Origin: Granulosicoccus sp964435305
GTDB lineage: Bacteria; Pseudomonadota; Gammaproteobacteria; Granulosicoccales; Granulosicoccaceae
Reading direction: 5' to 3'
Length of the DNA: 29,114 nucleotides
NCBI GenBank assembly: GCA_964435305.1
Contig: CAYSZH010000044.1
Coordinates: 1-29,114 of the forward strand
Below are positions 7,911 through 15,642 of the stretch, piece after piece (position 1 is the first letter of the stretch; the number at the start of each line of letters is the position of its first letter). The notes under the pieces were generated by a model. The model ran no database searches. It was not told the origin of the DNA and was given only the letters and a program-made list of their open reading frames with translations. The translations under genes and the position numbers were made by a program.

Positions 7911-8963
7911 ATGGCTCGTGTGGTTTTAGAAGGCGTTAACAAGTCTTTCGGTAAAATCGACGTTATCCGTGATGTTGATTTGCAAATTGACAACGGTGAG
8001 TTCGTCGTATTTGTAGGGCCTTCGGGTTGTGGCAAGTCCACGTTGCTGCGTCTAATTTCCGGTCTTGAATCTTTATCAAGTGGTGAAATTAGCATTGCGG
8101 ATCGATCTGTAACCGATTTACCACCATCAAAACGTGGGATTGCCATGGTGTTCCAGTCTTATGCCTTATACCCGCATATGACGGTGTTCCACAATATGGC
8201 GTTTTCTTTAGACCTTCAAGGAGTGAGTAAAAAAGAGATTCGAGATCGAGTTGAAGCAGCGGCTACCATTTTGCAAATGGAACACTTGCTTGATCGTCGT
8301 CCGGCTGCGCTTTCAGGTGGGCAACGCCAGCGTGTTGCAATAGGGCGCGCCATAGTACGCAACCCGGATGTATTTTTATTTGACGAACCTTTATCAAACC
8401 TTGATGCCGCACTTCGTCATGATACCCGAGTGGAGATTGCGAAACTTCACAAGCAACTGGATGCTACAACTATTTATGTGACGCACGATCAGGTTGAAGC
8501 AATGACCTTGGCCGATAAAATTGTGGTGCTTAAAGATGGAAAGGTGATGCAAGTAGGTGCGCCTATGGATTTGTTTGAAAACCCGGCTAATGAGTTTGTT
8601 GCAGGTTTTTTGGGTTCACCAAAAATGAATTTCTTTGACGGTGAGCTAGTTGCCGTGTCGGGTGAAACCGGTCGCTATACCGGTGAAGGGTTTGATATAG
8701 AGGGTGTCCGATTGGTTTCAACGGAAAAAACCAATGGCTCTGATGTACGTCTTGGGGTACGTCCGCAAAATATGGTGCTTGATGCTAATGGGCCATTAGT
8801 AGGTACCGTAACGCTAGTTGAACAGCTTGGGACGGAATCTGTGCTGGAGCTGCTGACAGAGAAGGACACGCCTTTTCGTTTTGCATCAGCTGAAAAAACG
8901 GATGTGAGCGTTGGGGAGTCTGTCCGGTTTCGGTTTGATGCAAGCGCTGCGCACTTGTTTTAG
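7911..8963 (+). CDS. aglK: Sugar ABC transporter ATPase (MalK/UgpC type)
   Basis: ATPase of 350 residues that powers the AglEFG importer. All ABC motifs are present: Walker A GPSGCGKST (36-44), Q-loop Q82, signature LSGGQRQ (134-140), Walker B VFLFDEP (154-160) and switch H192 in THDQ. A TOBE-type regulatory domain fills about residues 240-350, as in MalK and UgpC, where it carries regulatory contacts. The start is fixed by an AGGA ribosome site (7899-7902) and by direct contact with the aglA stop codon. It is the last gene of the operon and is followed by a hairpin terminator region. UgpC-like ATPases can serve several importers, so it may also energise other sugar permeases in the cell. Confidence 0.9.
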   Translation: MARVVLEGVNKSFGKIDVIRDVDLQIDNGEFVVFVGPSGCGKSTLLRLISGLESLSSGEISIADRSVTDLPPSKRGIAMVFQSYALYPHMTVFHNMAFSLDLQGVSKKEIRDRVEAAATILQMEHLLDRRPAALSGGQRQRVAIGRAIVRNPDVFLFDEPLSNLDAALRHDTRVEIAKLHKQLDATTIYVTHDQVEAMTLADKIVVLKDGKVMQVGAPMDLFENPANEFVAGFLGSPKMNFFDGELVAVSGETGRYTGEGFDIEGVRLVSTEKTNGSDVRLGVRPQNMVLDANGPLVGTVTLVEQLGTESVLELLTEKDTPFRFASAEKTDVSVGESVRFRFDASAAHLF

Positions 8964-8993
8964 AGCGGGTTTACTATTTAAGGGATGAGGCAA

Positions 8994-9044
8994 TTCGCCA
9001 GTATCACTGGCGAACCAGACACAATCATCCGGTTCGCCAGTTTT
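8994..9044 (+). terminator. Terminator region with two mutually exclusive hairpins after aglK
   Basis: Three arms are visible: A TTCGCCAG (8994-9001), B CTGGCGAACC (9007-9016) and C GGTTCGCCAG (9031-9040), with TTTT directly after C. B pairs perfectly with C over 10 bp, making an intrinsic terminator for the + strand. B also pairs with A over 8 bp, which would disrupt it. The region lies between convergent genes (aglK and the cupredoxin-like gene). The minus-strand reading has no U-tract. Confidence 0.7.
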
Positions 9045-9056
9045 AGCTATTCAGTA

Positions 9057-9557
9057 TTACCCTTCTGAAACGACCAATTTATAATCAAGTGTTGAATTAA
9101 GCGGGCAAGAATAAACGTACTCGCCTGGCTTTAAGTCAATGTTATAGTCTTTGGTTACGCCTTTAAGCAGACCACCACCTGATACTTTTGGCAGGCGAGC
9201 TTTGTCTATCAGGCTTGCGCCTCGCAGATAAAAACCGAGTGGGTAGTCAACGTTATCGTTGGTTACTCTGAATGTGTATTTACCGGGCTTAAGCTCAATG
9301 ACTTTTGCTGCAGCCAATCGGTCGGCACCTGATTCATCATGAATGTTTTCGCAATCCGCTTTTTCGGTCGATTTGAAACCGTGGTTTGTACCGTTTTCAC
9401 TTTCGACGAATTGGCAATTCACTTGCGTAAGCTCGATAATCTGAGCGTCTTCCGCGCTTGCTGTGCCAACGTAACTAACGGACGCAAAAGCCAGCAAAGA
9501 GAGACCTGAGAGGGTTTTAAACAGAGGTGAGAAAATGGTTGAGCTGGGCTGTTTCAT
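9057..9557 (-). CDS. Secreted cupredoxin-like protein lacking copper ligands
   Basis: Exported protein of 166 residues. The start is ATG at 9557, preceded by AGGA on the minus strand; the longer frame to 9737 would bury a signal peptide and is rejected. The signal peptide (about residues 1-35) ends GTASA before EDAQ. The mature part ends GEYVYSCPLNSTLDYKLVVS, which resembles the last strands of plastocyanin-like domains (Y-x-C...V-V). The His and Met ligands expected after the Cys are absent, so type-1 copper binding is unlikely. Mature cysteines are C48, C69 and C151; one pair may form a disulfide. It stands alone, convergent with aglK. A candidate ECF promoter (9594-9621) suggests envelope-stress control. 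The function is unknown, and the fold assignment is tentative. Confidence 0.65.
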   Translation of the reverse strand: MKQPSSTIFSPLFKTLSGLSLLAFASVSYVGTASAEDAQIIELTQVNCQFVESENGTNHGFKSTEKADCENIHDESGADRLAAAKVIELKPGKYTFRVTNDNVDYPLGFYLRGASLIDKARLPKVSGGGLLKGVTKDYNIDLKPGEYVYSCPLNSTLDYKLVVSEG

Positions 9558-9593
9558 TCTTTGGATTCCTGTTGGATGGTGTGTCTTCGTAAA

Positions 9594-9621
9594 ATAGATA
9601 ACGCCGGCATCTGAAAGTTCC
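9594..9621 (-). promoter_or_regulatory. Candidate sigma-E/ECF-type promoter of the cupredoxin-like gene
   Basis: Read on the minus strand, GGAACTT (complement of 9615-9621) is followed by 16 bases and then TCTAT (complement of 9594-9598). This is close to the RpoE pattern GGAACTT - 15 to 16 bases - TCTAA. The predicted transcript start lies about 30 bases before the ATG, and the gene product is exported, which is typical of such regulons. It was found by eye and is not tested. Confidence 0.4.
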
Positions 9622-9898
9622 CGATTTTGACTGTATCCCAAATTAACGCCGAAATTTGCTGTCATAGACGTTAAAAAAACGGTCAAATGGTTGTGTAGCG
9701 CCGTTAAAACATTACAATTGTGCGCCATGCATTGCAATCAACGCGCATCCGTGTTTCACAACTTATTCTGCCAAAAATCAGGCTGGGTACCGCGACTACC
9801 GCTTCCTATGGTGTAAGGCTCAAAACGTACAGCATTCAAAATTCAGACAAAAGGCTAAACTGCGCGTGCCTGTAAGCTTGGCAGTATCCAATTGGTCC

Positions 9899-10780
9899 CT
9901 ACAGAGGTTTCGCCTTGCTAATCGCATCAATAAAATCTGTAATGCTCGGATTAGAGCTGGATATAAAATATTTAGCCACATCTCGATCGGATAAATTCTG
10001 CTGACGCTCTGCTATCGCAGCAGACATAATCGGCTCAACCCCCAGCTGTTCTACCATTTTTTTTGCCTCAACCATTTCTGCTGCTCGGCGCGTTGCGTGT
10101 ATGCTTGCGCGCGATAATTGATACCCGGCAAGCTGTTGCCAATTTAATTCAGGGTATGTGGCTTGCAAAGAATTTATTACTTCATCCTGCATACCGACTT
10201 TACCCGCGGCCTCCATGGACTCTGCGAACAATGCTTCCATGCCTTTGATTAAAATTGAACGCAGCAGTTTGGTTGTTGAGGCTGCGCCCAAGTCTTGAGA
10301 TATTGATCTTGAATTAAAACCGGCTTCGTTGAGCATTTGACCTAATGCTCTCGATTCGTTGCCGCATAACAAAAGTGGTACCTGTATTCCTTTAGAGGGC
10401 ACTGTGTCCATAGCAACACCCTCAGTGAACAATGCACCTTTAGCTGTAACCACATTATGAATCGCTTTTTTGGTGGTAGGGGATACGGAATTCAAATCCA
10501 GCCAATGGCTATTTTCTGTAAGGCCCTGTGCTGCCTGCTCGGCGGCGATGAGAGCCTGTGACGCGGTGACTGTTGAAATAACTAAGTCGGCAGCTCTAAC
10601 AGCATCTGGCATTGAAGGGGCAGGGTTTATCCCCAGCGATTCCGTTTTCAATTTTTGCTGTGCTGAGCGTGTCGGATCGTCTTGCAGCTTGTCCCAGGCG
10701 GTTACCGCCATACCCTGATTAAGCAGTTGCTTCCCAAATACAGGGCCAGCTTCGCCAAAACCAATGATGGTTACATTCAT
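9899..10780 (-). CDS. NAD(P)-dependent beta-hydroxyacid dehydrogenase, 6PGDH-like with DUF1932 C-terminus
   Basis: Protein of 293 residues. The start is ATG at 10780 with a strong AAGGAG just upstream on the minus strand; an upstream extension to 10819 crosses that site. The Rossmann motif is at the N-terminus (VTIIGFGEAGPVFG, glycines 7, 9 and 12). The helical C-terminal half (from about residue 185, ASTTKLLRSILIKGMEALFAE) resembles the DUF1932 domain of 6-phosphogluconate/3-hydroxyisobutyrate dehydrogenase relatives. The conserved catalytic Lys is probably K184-L-L-R or nearby (TTKLLRS). Enzymes of this kind oxidise a beta-hydroxy acid, sometimes with decarboxylation. It is divergent from the ThDP enzyme gene across 171 bases, which suggests shared control and a joint pathway. 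The substrate is unknown. Confidence 0.75.
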   Translation of the reverse strand: MNVTIIGFGEAGPVFGKQLLNQGMAVTAWDKLQDDPTRSAQQKLKTESLGINPAPSMPDAVRAADLVISTVTASQALIAAEQAAQGLTENSHWLDLNSVSPTTKKAIHNVVTAKGALFTEGVAMDTVPSKGIQVPLLLCGNESRALGQMLNEAGFNSRSISQDLGAASTTKLLRSILIKGMEALFAESMEAAGKVGMQDEVINSLQATYPELNWQQLAGYQLSRASIHATRRAAEMVEAKKMVEQLGVEPIMSAAIAERQQNLSDRDVAKYFISSSNPSITDFIDAISKAKPL

Positions 10781-10884
10781 GAGGAATCTCCTTGCGCTGT
10801 GCTCTTTCGGAGTGATCAATAGCCCATTACGCGCAATTAGGTTTGTTTATCTTAAGCCAAGCATAATATAAGCGGGCTATCCGA

Positions 10885-10906
10885 ATACTTAGTATGTACG
10901 AGTATG
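10885..10906. promoter_or_regulatory. Candidate operator in the divergent region before the ThDP gene
   Basis: ATACT-T-AGTAT (10885-10895) is an inverted repeat, and AGTATG occurs twice exactly 10 bp apart (10891-10896 and 10901-10906), i.e. on the same helix face. The region lies between the divergent dehydrogenase and ThDP genes, about 50 bases before the latter. Symmetry and helical spacing suggest a regulator site; no regulator is identified. Confidence 0.3.
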
Positions 10907-10951
10907 ATATTTTGCACCGCAAGATTCATTTTTGTGTAAACGGACTTTCTG

Positions 10952-12640
10952 ATGAGTGACATACGGGTTTTCGAAGTGCTGGCAGCCGTATTTTCAGCGG
11001 AGGAGGTCAGCACCTGTTTTGCGTTACTGGGTGACGCCAATATGAACTGGGCGTCCGCCATGGCCAGCAGTGGTTGTGAATTTATTTATGTAAGGCATGA
11101 GCACTGCGCCGTAGCCGCAGCCATGGCTTACGCTCGTTCAAGAGATACCGTTGGGGTTGCAACGGTTACTTGCGGGCCAGGGCTTACACAGGTTATGACA
11201 GCCTTACCGGCTGCGGTCAGAGCGCGTATACCACTGGTTATTTTTGCTGGTGAAGCGCCGGTTAAATCCCGCTGGTACAACCAGGCGATAGATCAAAAGC
11301 CTTTTGTTGATGCGTGCGGAGCGCTGTATGTGCGTTTACAACATCAGCAATCCATGCGAGAGAAAATCAGGGACGCTTTTTTACAGGCAAATACCCAGCG
11401 CTGCCCGGTTGTAATTGGCGTGCCATTGGATTTGCAAAACGATCTTTGGCAAGTGGCCCTGAATCCTCTACCCACTTCAAAAAAACTTACCCCGGCTAGA
11501 GCGCCACTAACACCAAACAGCCACCAGCTTACCAAAGCGGTAGAACTTATAAACACATCTAATAAAATCGTCATCATGGCAGGCTTAGGTGCAATTCGAT
11601 CGAATGCGGGGCCTGCTTGCCAGTCGCTTGCTGAACAATTGGGCGCATTATTAGCTACAACACTACCGGCTAAAGGGCTTTTTTATCAGGATGAATTCAG
11701 TCTTGGGGTTGCTGGTGGGTTTTCCAGCGCCATTGCCAGGCAGTTCTTGCAGGAAGCTGATTTGATCATCGCCGTGGGCGGTAGTTTGTCTAGCCATAAT
11801 TCAGATGGTGGCAAGCTGTTTGATGCAAGCAAGGTGTTGCATCTCGATATTGAACCCGGTGCAGTCCGACAGGGTAGAGCCGCTGCCCATCATCACTTTT
11901 GCTGTGATGCAAAGGTTGGTGTAGAGGCTTTGATGCAAACGGTCGCAGCTCGGGATAAGGCGGATGTGACCAGCTGGCGTTCGGAAACGGTCGCCGCCGC
12001 GATAAGAGATACGCCTGCAGACGATGAAGAATTTGATGTGGAATCGGGCCTGCTCGATCCGCGTGACCTTGTAGAGGAGCTTGACAAATTAATCCCTTCT
12101 AGTTGGTACACGGTTAATTCATCCGGTCATTGTTCTTGTTTTTTTGCACAAATGAAAAATAGACCGGCCGATCGATTCTTAACCATTCGCGAGTTTGGTG
12201 CCATTGGCAATGGCTTGTCATTTGCAATGGGTGTCGCAGCAGCAAACACCGATGCACCTGTCGTATTGTTTGATGGCGACGGTAGTTTTCTGATGCATAT
12301 ACAAGAACTAGAGACCATTTTACGTCATCGCTTGAACATACTCATTGTTGTCGTGAATGATGGCGCGTACGGGTCCGAGATACATAAATTAAGAGCTGAA
12401 GGTTTGCCGGATGATGGAGCGGTATTTGGCAGAACAGATTTTGCGTCAATCGCTCGAGGCTTTGGAGCCTCTGGGGCGACTGTTACAAATCTGAATGAGC
12501 TGCCTGCGCTTATTGAGGCGTATGGAGAGTATGTTAACGATACATCGTCGTCTGCTGAGGGTGCTTGTGTGTCGGTAATCGATGTGCATGTCAGTGATAA
12601 AGTGGTGTCATCTGTGATTCGGCGTTCACATCAGCATTGA
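10952..12640 (+). CDS. Thiamine-diphosphate-dependent enzyme, acetolactate-synthase-like
   Basis: ThDP enzyme of 562 residues with the usual three domains: pyrimidine binding (about 1-170), central (190-330) and pyrophosphate binding (370-550). The catalytic glutamate that activates ThDP is E50 (RHEHCAVAAAMAYARS). The Mg/ThDP motif begins GDG at 442-444 and ends with N469 (VVVNDGAYG), the correct spacing. Relatives include acetolactate synthase, 2-hydroxyacyl-CoA lyase, oxalyl-CoA decarboxylase and sulfopyruvate-type enzymes; which reaction applies is not visible. No small regulatory subunit gene is near, arguing against a biosynthetic IlvB. The neighbouring CoA-transferases make a CoA-linked lyase or decarboxylase attractive but unproven. 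It is divergent from the DUF1932-type dehydrogenase. The ribosome site before ATG 10952 is weak. Confidence 0.82.
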   Translation: MSDIRVFEVLAAVFSAEEVSTCFALLGDANMNWASAMASSGCEFIYVRHEHCAVAAAMAYARSRDTVGVATVTCGPGLTQVMTALPAAVRARIPLVIFAGEAPVKSRWYNQAIDQKPFVDACGALYVRLQHQQSMREKIRDAFLQANTQRCPVVIGVPLDLQNDLWQVALNPLPTSKKLTPARAPLTPNSHQLTKAVELINTSNKIVIMAGLGAIRSNAGPACQSLAEQLGALLATTLPAKGLFYQDEFSLGVAGGFSSAIARQFLQEADLIIAVGGSLSSHNSDGGKLFDASKVLHLDIEPGAVRQGRAAAHHHFCCDAKVGVEALMQTVAARDKADVTSWRSETVAAAIRDTPADDEEFDVESGLLDPRDLVEELDKLIPSSWYTVNSSGHCSCFFAQMKNRPADRFLTIREFGAIGNGLSFAMGVAAANTDAPVVLFDGDGSFLMHIQELETILRHRLNILIVVVNDGAYGSEIHKLRAEGLPDDGAVFGRTDFASIARGFGASGATVTNLNELPALIEAYGEYVNDTSSSAEGACVSVIDVHVSDKVVSSVIRRSHQH

Positions 12641-12738
12641 TGTCTTTTAAACGCGTCGGATAACAGGGTTCTGTACCAATAAATTACTGAGTAAGCTTGT
12701 TCGCCCTCCAGCGATAATGTAAAACCTGCCCGGCAATT

Positions 12739-12767
12739 TTGTCAAAGCCGCTTGGTGCTCGTATAAT
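12739..12767 (+). promoter_or_regulatory. Strong sigma-70-type promoter of the CoA-transferase/SDR pair
   Basis: TTGTCA (12739-12744), a 17-base spacer and a perfect TATAAT (12762-12767) lie 38 bases before the CoA-transferase ATG. This is the best promoter match seen in the window. It also shows that a longer reading from TTG 12739 is not the protein start, because that TTG is the -35 box. Confidence 0.7.
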
Positions 12768-12804
12768 TAAGCAGTCTGTTGTCCTCCTCAATCGGGAAAA
12801 AATT

Positions 12805-13998
12805 ATGGCTCATGAAGCTGCCTCTTCTGTACTAGAAGATATTCGCGTGCTGGACTTAACACGTGTTCGTTCGGGGCCAACCGCGGTGCGACAACTCGCC
12901 GACTGGGGCGCCGATGTGATCAGGATAGAGCAGCCTGAAGCCTTGGAGCCGGATGGCTCTCTTGGTGCTGCCCGCCACACCGCCGATTTTCAGAACCTGC
13001 AACGTAACAAACGCGGCATAACGTTGAACTTAAAAAATGCAGAAGGTATGGCTTTATTCCGAAAGCTTTCGGATACGGCGGATGTCGTTGTAGAAAATTT
13101 TCGCCCCGATGTTAAAGAACGTCTGGGTATAGATTACGACACCTTATCTAAAACTAACGAGCGCCTGATTTATGCCAGCATCTCAGGCTTTGGGCAGACA
13201 GGGCCGTATGCGAAACGGCCTGGTTTTGATCAGGTTGCACAAGGCATGGGTGGGCTTATGTCAATAACCGGTGCAGCGGGTGAAGGTCCGATGCGTGTGG
13301 GCATCCCTATCGCCGATCTGTGTGCTGGTCATTTTTGTGCCCAAGGTATTTTACTTGCACTATATGAGCGTGAACGCTCTGGCAAAGGTCAGTGGCTGCA
13401 CACCTCATTATTACAGGCGATGATTGCCATGCTTGATTTTCAGGCGGCACGATGGACCGTTAATCAAGAGGTGCCTGTACAAGCGGGTAATAACCATCCG
13501 ACCAGCATTCCAACCGGTGTTTTTCAAACTGAAGATGGCTATATCAATATTGCGGTTGCTGGTGAAGCGACCTGGACACGTTTTTGTAATTCAGTTAACA
13601 AAGCTGAATGGCAAGATCATCCAGACTATAAAACGGCTAAGCTGCGTTCTGCCAATAGAGATGAATTAAACAAGCTCATTACCGATGTCACAATAACGAA
13701 ATCCAGTGAAGCCTGGATCGATATTTTTGGCGAAGCAGGTGTGCCCAGTGGCCCGATTTACACGATCGATAAAACGTTTTCTGATCCACAGGTAAAACAT
13801 TTGGATATGAGTGCCACTGTCAACACGCCCGTGATGGGTGCTATAGATTTAATCAAACAGCCCGTAGTGTTGGAGCGTACGCCAAGCAGTGTTAAGGTCG
13901 CGCCACCAGAGCGCGGAAGCGACACACAGGATATCCTGGCAGAATTGGGTGTTTCAGAAGATGATCTGTCACGAATGCGGGACGAGCACATAATCTGA
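12805..13998 (+). CDS. Family III CoA-transferase (CaiB/BaiF type)
   Basis: Family III CoA-transferase of 397 residues that moves CoA between carboxylic acids through enzyme-bound anhydrides. The start is ATG 12805, after GGGA and downstream of the promoter at 12739-12767. The N-terminal nucleotide-like motif VLDLTRVRSGPTAVRQLADW and the catalytic Asp D171 in VGIPIADLCAG, close to D169 of formyl-CoA transferase, are intact. The C-terminal segment GVPSGPIYTIDKTFSDPQV is also typical. The stop TGA overlaps the SDR start by one base (TGATG at 13996-14000), so the two are translationally coupled and probably act in sequence: activation to the CoA thioester, then redox. Donor and acceptor acids are unknown. 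A second enzyme of this family lies at 20106-21263. Confidence 0.9.
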   Translation: MAHEAASSVLEDIRVLDLTRVRSGPTAVRQLADWGADVIRIEQPEALEPDGSLGAARHTADFQNLQRNKRGITLNLKNAEGMALFRKLSDTADVVVENFRPDVKERLGIDYDTLSKTNERLIYASISGFGQTGPYAKRPGFDQVAQGMGGLMSITGAAGEGPMRVGIPIADLCAGHFCAQGILLALYERERSGKGQWLHTSLLQAMIAMLDFQAARWTVNQEVPVQAGNNHPTSIPTGVFQTEDGYINIAVAGEATWTRFCNSVNKAEWQDHPDYKTAKLRSANRDELNKLITDVTITKSSEAWIDIFGEAGVPSGPIYTIDKTFSDPQVKHLDMSATVNTPVMGAIDLIKQPVVLERTPSSVKVAPPERGSDTQDILAELGVSEDDLSRMRDEHII

Positions 13999-14735
13999 TG
14001 CCCCAACGTACCGCACTTATTACCGGTTCTGGCAGAAATATTGGCCGGGCCATAGCGATCGAATTAGCCGCCGATGGCTACAATGTCATTCTTAACGGTT
14101 CATCCAACCGCGCCGCATGCGAATCGATAGCGCGTGAATTGGAAACACACGGAACGAAGGTACTTATTGCGATGGGCGATGTGGGTACGCGAGATCAAGC
14201 TCTTGCAATCGCGCAAAGTGGAATCCATCATTTTGGGTGTATTGATGTATTGATAAACAACGCTGCCATTCGCCCCTCCTTTGATTTATTGAATGGTGAT
14301 GAGGCTGACTTTCAACGCATTATGGACGTCAATTTTTATGCTGCAATGTGGCTAACACGGGCCTGTCTGCCCGGTATGATCGAAAATGGCTGGGGACGAA
14401 TCGTTAACTTTACTGGTATGAACGCACAGCAGGGCTATATCGGAAAATCGGCAGTTAGCGTTTCCAAACATGCCTCTTGGGGCTTAACTAAATCCATTGC
14501 AAAGGAATACGGGGCCAACGGTGTCACAGCCAATATAATTTCTCCTGGAACGATAATGGATGATGTTGAGGATAAACAACTAGCAGACAAGCATGAAAGC
14601 TTAAGGCAACAAAACCCAGCTGGCCGTCTGGGCGAGCCCGCCGATATTGCACAAATAGTTAAATACCTGGTTAGTGACAATGCCAGTTTTGTTAATGGGC
14701 AATTGATTCAGGTTAATGGTGGGGTGGTGGTCTAA
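13998..14735 (+). CDS. Atypical short-chain dehydrogenase/reductase without the catalytic Tyr
   Basis: SDR-fold protein of 245 residues. The cofactor motif ITGSGRNIG (8-16), the NNAA stretch (87-90), structural N112 (MDVNFY) and the SPG motif (182-184) are all present. The active site is not: the YxxxK position reads VSVSK (V153, K157), and the Ser position is T139/G140 in VNFTGMNAQQG. From memory, relatives with FTGMNA and a non-Tyr residue before the xxxK occur near CaiB genes, so this may be a distinct subfamily rather than a damaged FabG. It may use another acid or act as a binding or accessory protein. It is fused in translation to the upstream CoA-transferase by a one-base overlap and ends directly against the convergent crotonase-like gene. 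Confidence 0.85.
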   Translation: MPQRTALITGSGRNIGRAIAIELAADGYNVILNGSSNRAACESIARELETHGTKVLIAMGDVGTRDQALAIAQSGIHHFGCIDVLINNAAIRPSFDLLNGDEADFQRIMDVNFYAAMWLTRACLPGMIENGWGRIVNFTGMNAQQGYIGKSAVSVSKHASWGLTKSIAKEYGANGVTANIISPGTIMDDVEDKQLADKHESLRQQNPAGRLGEPADIAQIVKYLVSDNASFVNGQLIQVNGGVVV

Positions 14736-15545
14736 CTACTTACCCTTAAACTCCGGCTTTCGCTTTTCCATAAAGGCCTTGCGCCCTTCAACGTAGTCAT
14801 CTGATGCAAAACAGGCTTGTACCATATCATCGCAACGCTTTAGGTCTCGTGCGGAAGGGTCAGGCTGCATGACTTGAGTAGCGATGTATTTCATTGCGCG
14901 CACGGTCATTGGTGCGTTGGCGGCGATGGAGTCGGCAAGCGCATTGACATGCTCAGCTAATGTTTCTTCGGAAACGACTTCTTGTACAAGTCCGACTTGC
15001 AAGGCCATGTCGGCATCGATAGATTTAGCGGTAAACATCATTTTTTTGGCTGTTGCCGGGCCGACAGAATTGATTAGCCGGCGAATGGCATCGAACGGAT
15101 AACCCAGGGCCAGTTTAGCTGCCGGCATTGAGAATCGTGACTTTGATGAAGCAATGCGAAAATCGGTGCAAGCCGCCAGGTTTAATCCACCACCAATGCA
15201 ATGACCGTTGATCATGGCTATGGTGGGTTTTGGGAAATTTTCGATAAGCCCGTAAACGATTTTGAGCGTTGCGTTGTAGTGCTCTGTTGCCTCCTTAGCA
15301 CCACGTTCTTTTTCAAACTTGGAAATATCGGCACCTGAGACAAATGCTTTGCCACCTTCACCCGATAACACAAGAACACGTACCTGGTCATCATCACTAT
15401 AAGCGGTTAAGGCGATCTTTACCGCATTCCACATTTCCAGTGATACCGCATTGTAGCGTTCGGGGTTATTGAAAATGACATGACCGATGGCACCATCGAC
15501 TTTTGCGATTATTTTATCGGTAGGCAGTGTGAGTTTTGTTGTCAT
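14736..15545 (-). CDS. Enoyl-CoA hydratase/isomerase-like protein lacking both catalytic glutamates
   Basis: Crotonase-fold protein of 269 residues. The oxyanion-hole segments are preserved (SGADI at 70-74 and HCIGGGL at 115-121), so acyl-CoA binding is expected. The two catalytic glutamates of enoyl-CoA hydratase are replaced: GGGLNLA has N122 for the first Glu, and FSMPAAK has A142 for the second. Ordinary hydration is therefore doubtful; crotonases use this scaffold for isomerisation, C-C cleavage, decarboxylation or thioester hydrolysis. Y149 and D152 in GYPFDAIRRL may take part instead. It is the last gene of the minus-strand tct operon, 97 bases after the AbrB-like gene, and its stop codon abuts the SDR stop codon. 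Confidence 0.85.
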   Translation of the reverse strand: MTTKLTLPTDKIIAKVDGAIGHVIFNNPERYNAVSLEMWNAVKIALTAYSDDDQVRVLVLSGEGGKAFVSGADISKFEKERGAKEATEHYNATLKIVYGLIENFPKPTIAMINGHCIGGGLNLAACTDFRIASSKSRFSMPAAKLALGYPFDAIRRLINSVGPATAKKMMFTAKSIDADMALQVGLVQEVVSEETLAEHVNALADSIAANAPMTVRAMKYIATQVMQPDPSARDLKRCDDMVQACFASDDYVEGRKAFMEKRKPEFKGK

Positions 15546-15642
15546 TATTAATCCAGTTCGATTTGTGAGATGGCGGTTTATCGTTGCCGTAATCGGTTTT
15601 GTTCAAAATTAAAGTGGCGTTTACTCAGCGATTAACAATTAA

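Noticed and set aside
9558..9737. 60-codon N-terminal extension of the cupredoxin-like protein
   Set aside because: It would place a signal peptide in the middle of the protein, and it contains the likely promoter and ribosome site.
12739..12804. TTG start giving 22 extra residues on the first CoA-transferase
   Set aside because: The TTG is the -35 box of a near-consensus promoter, and the family N-terminus begins after ATG 12805.
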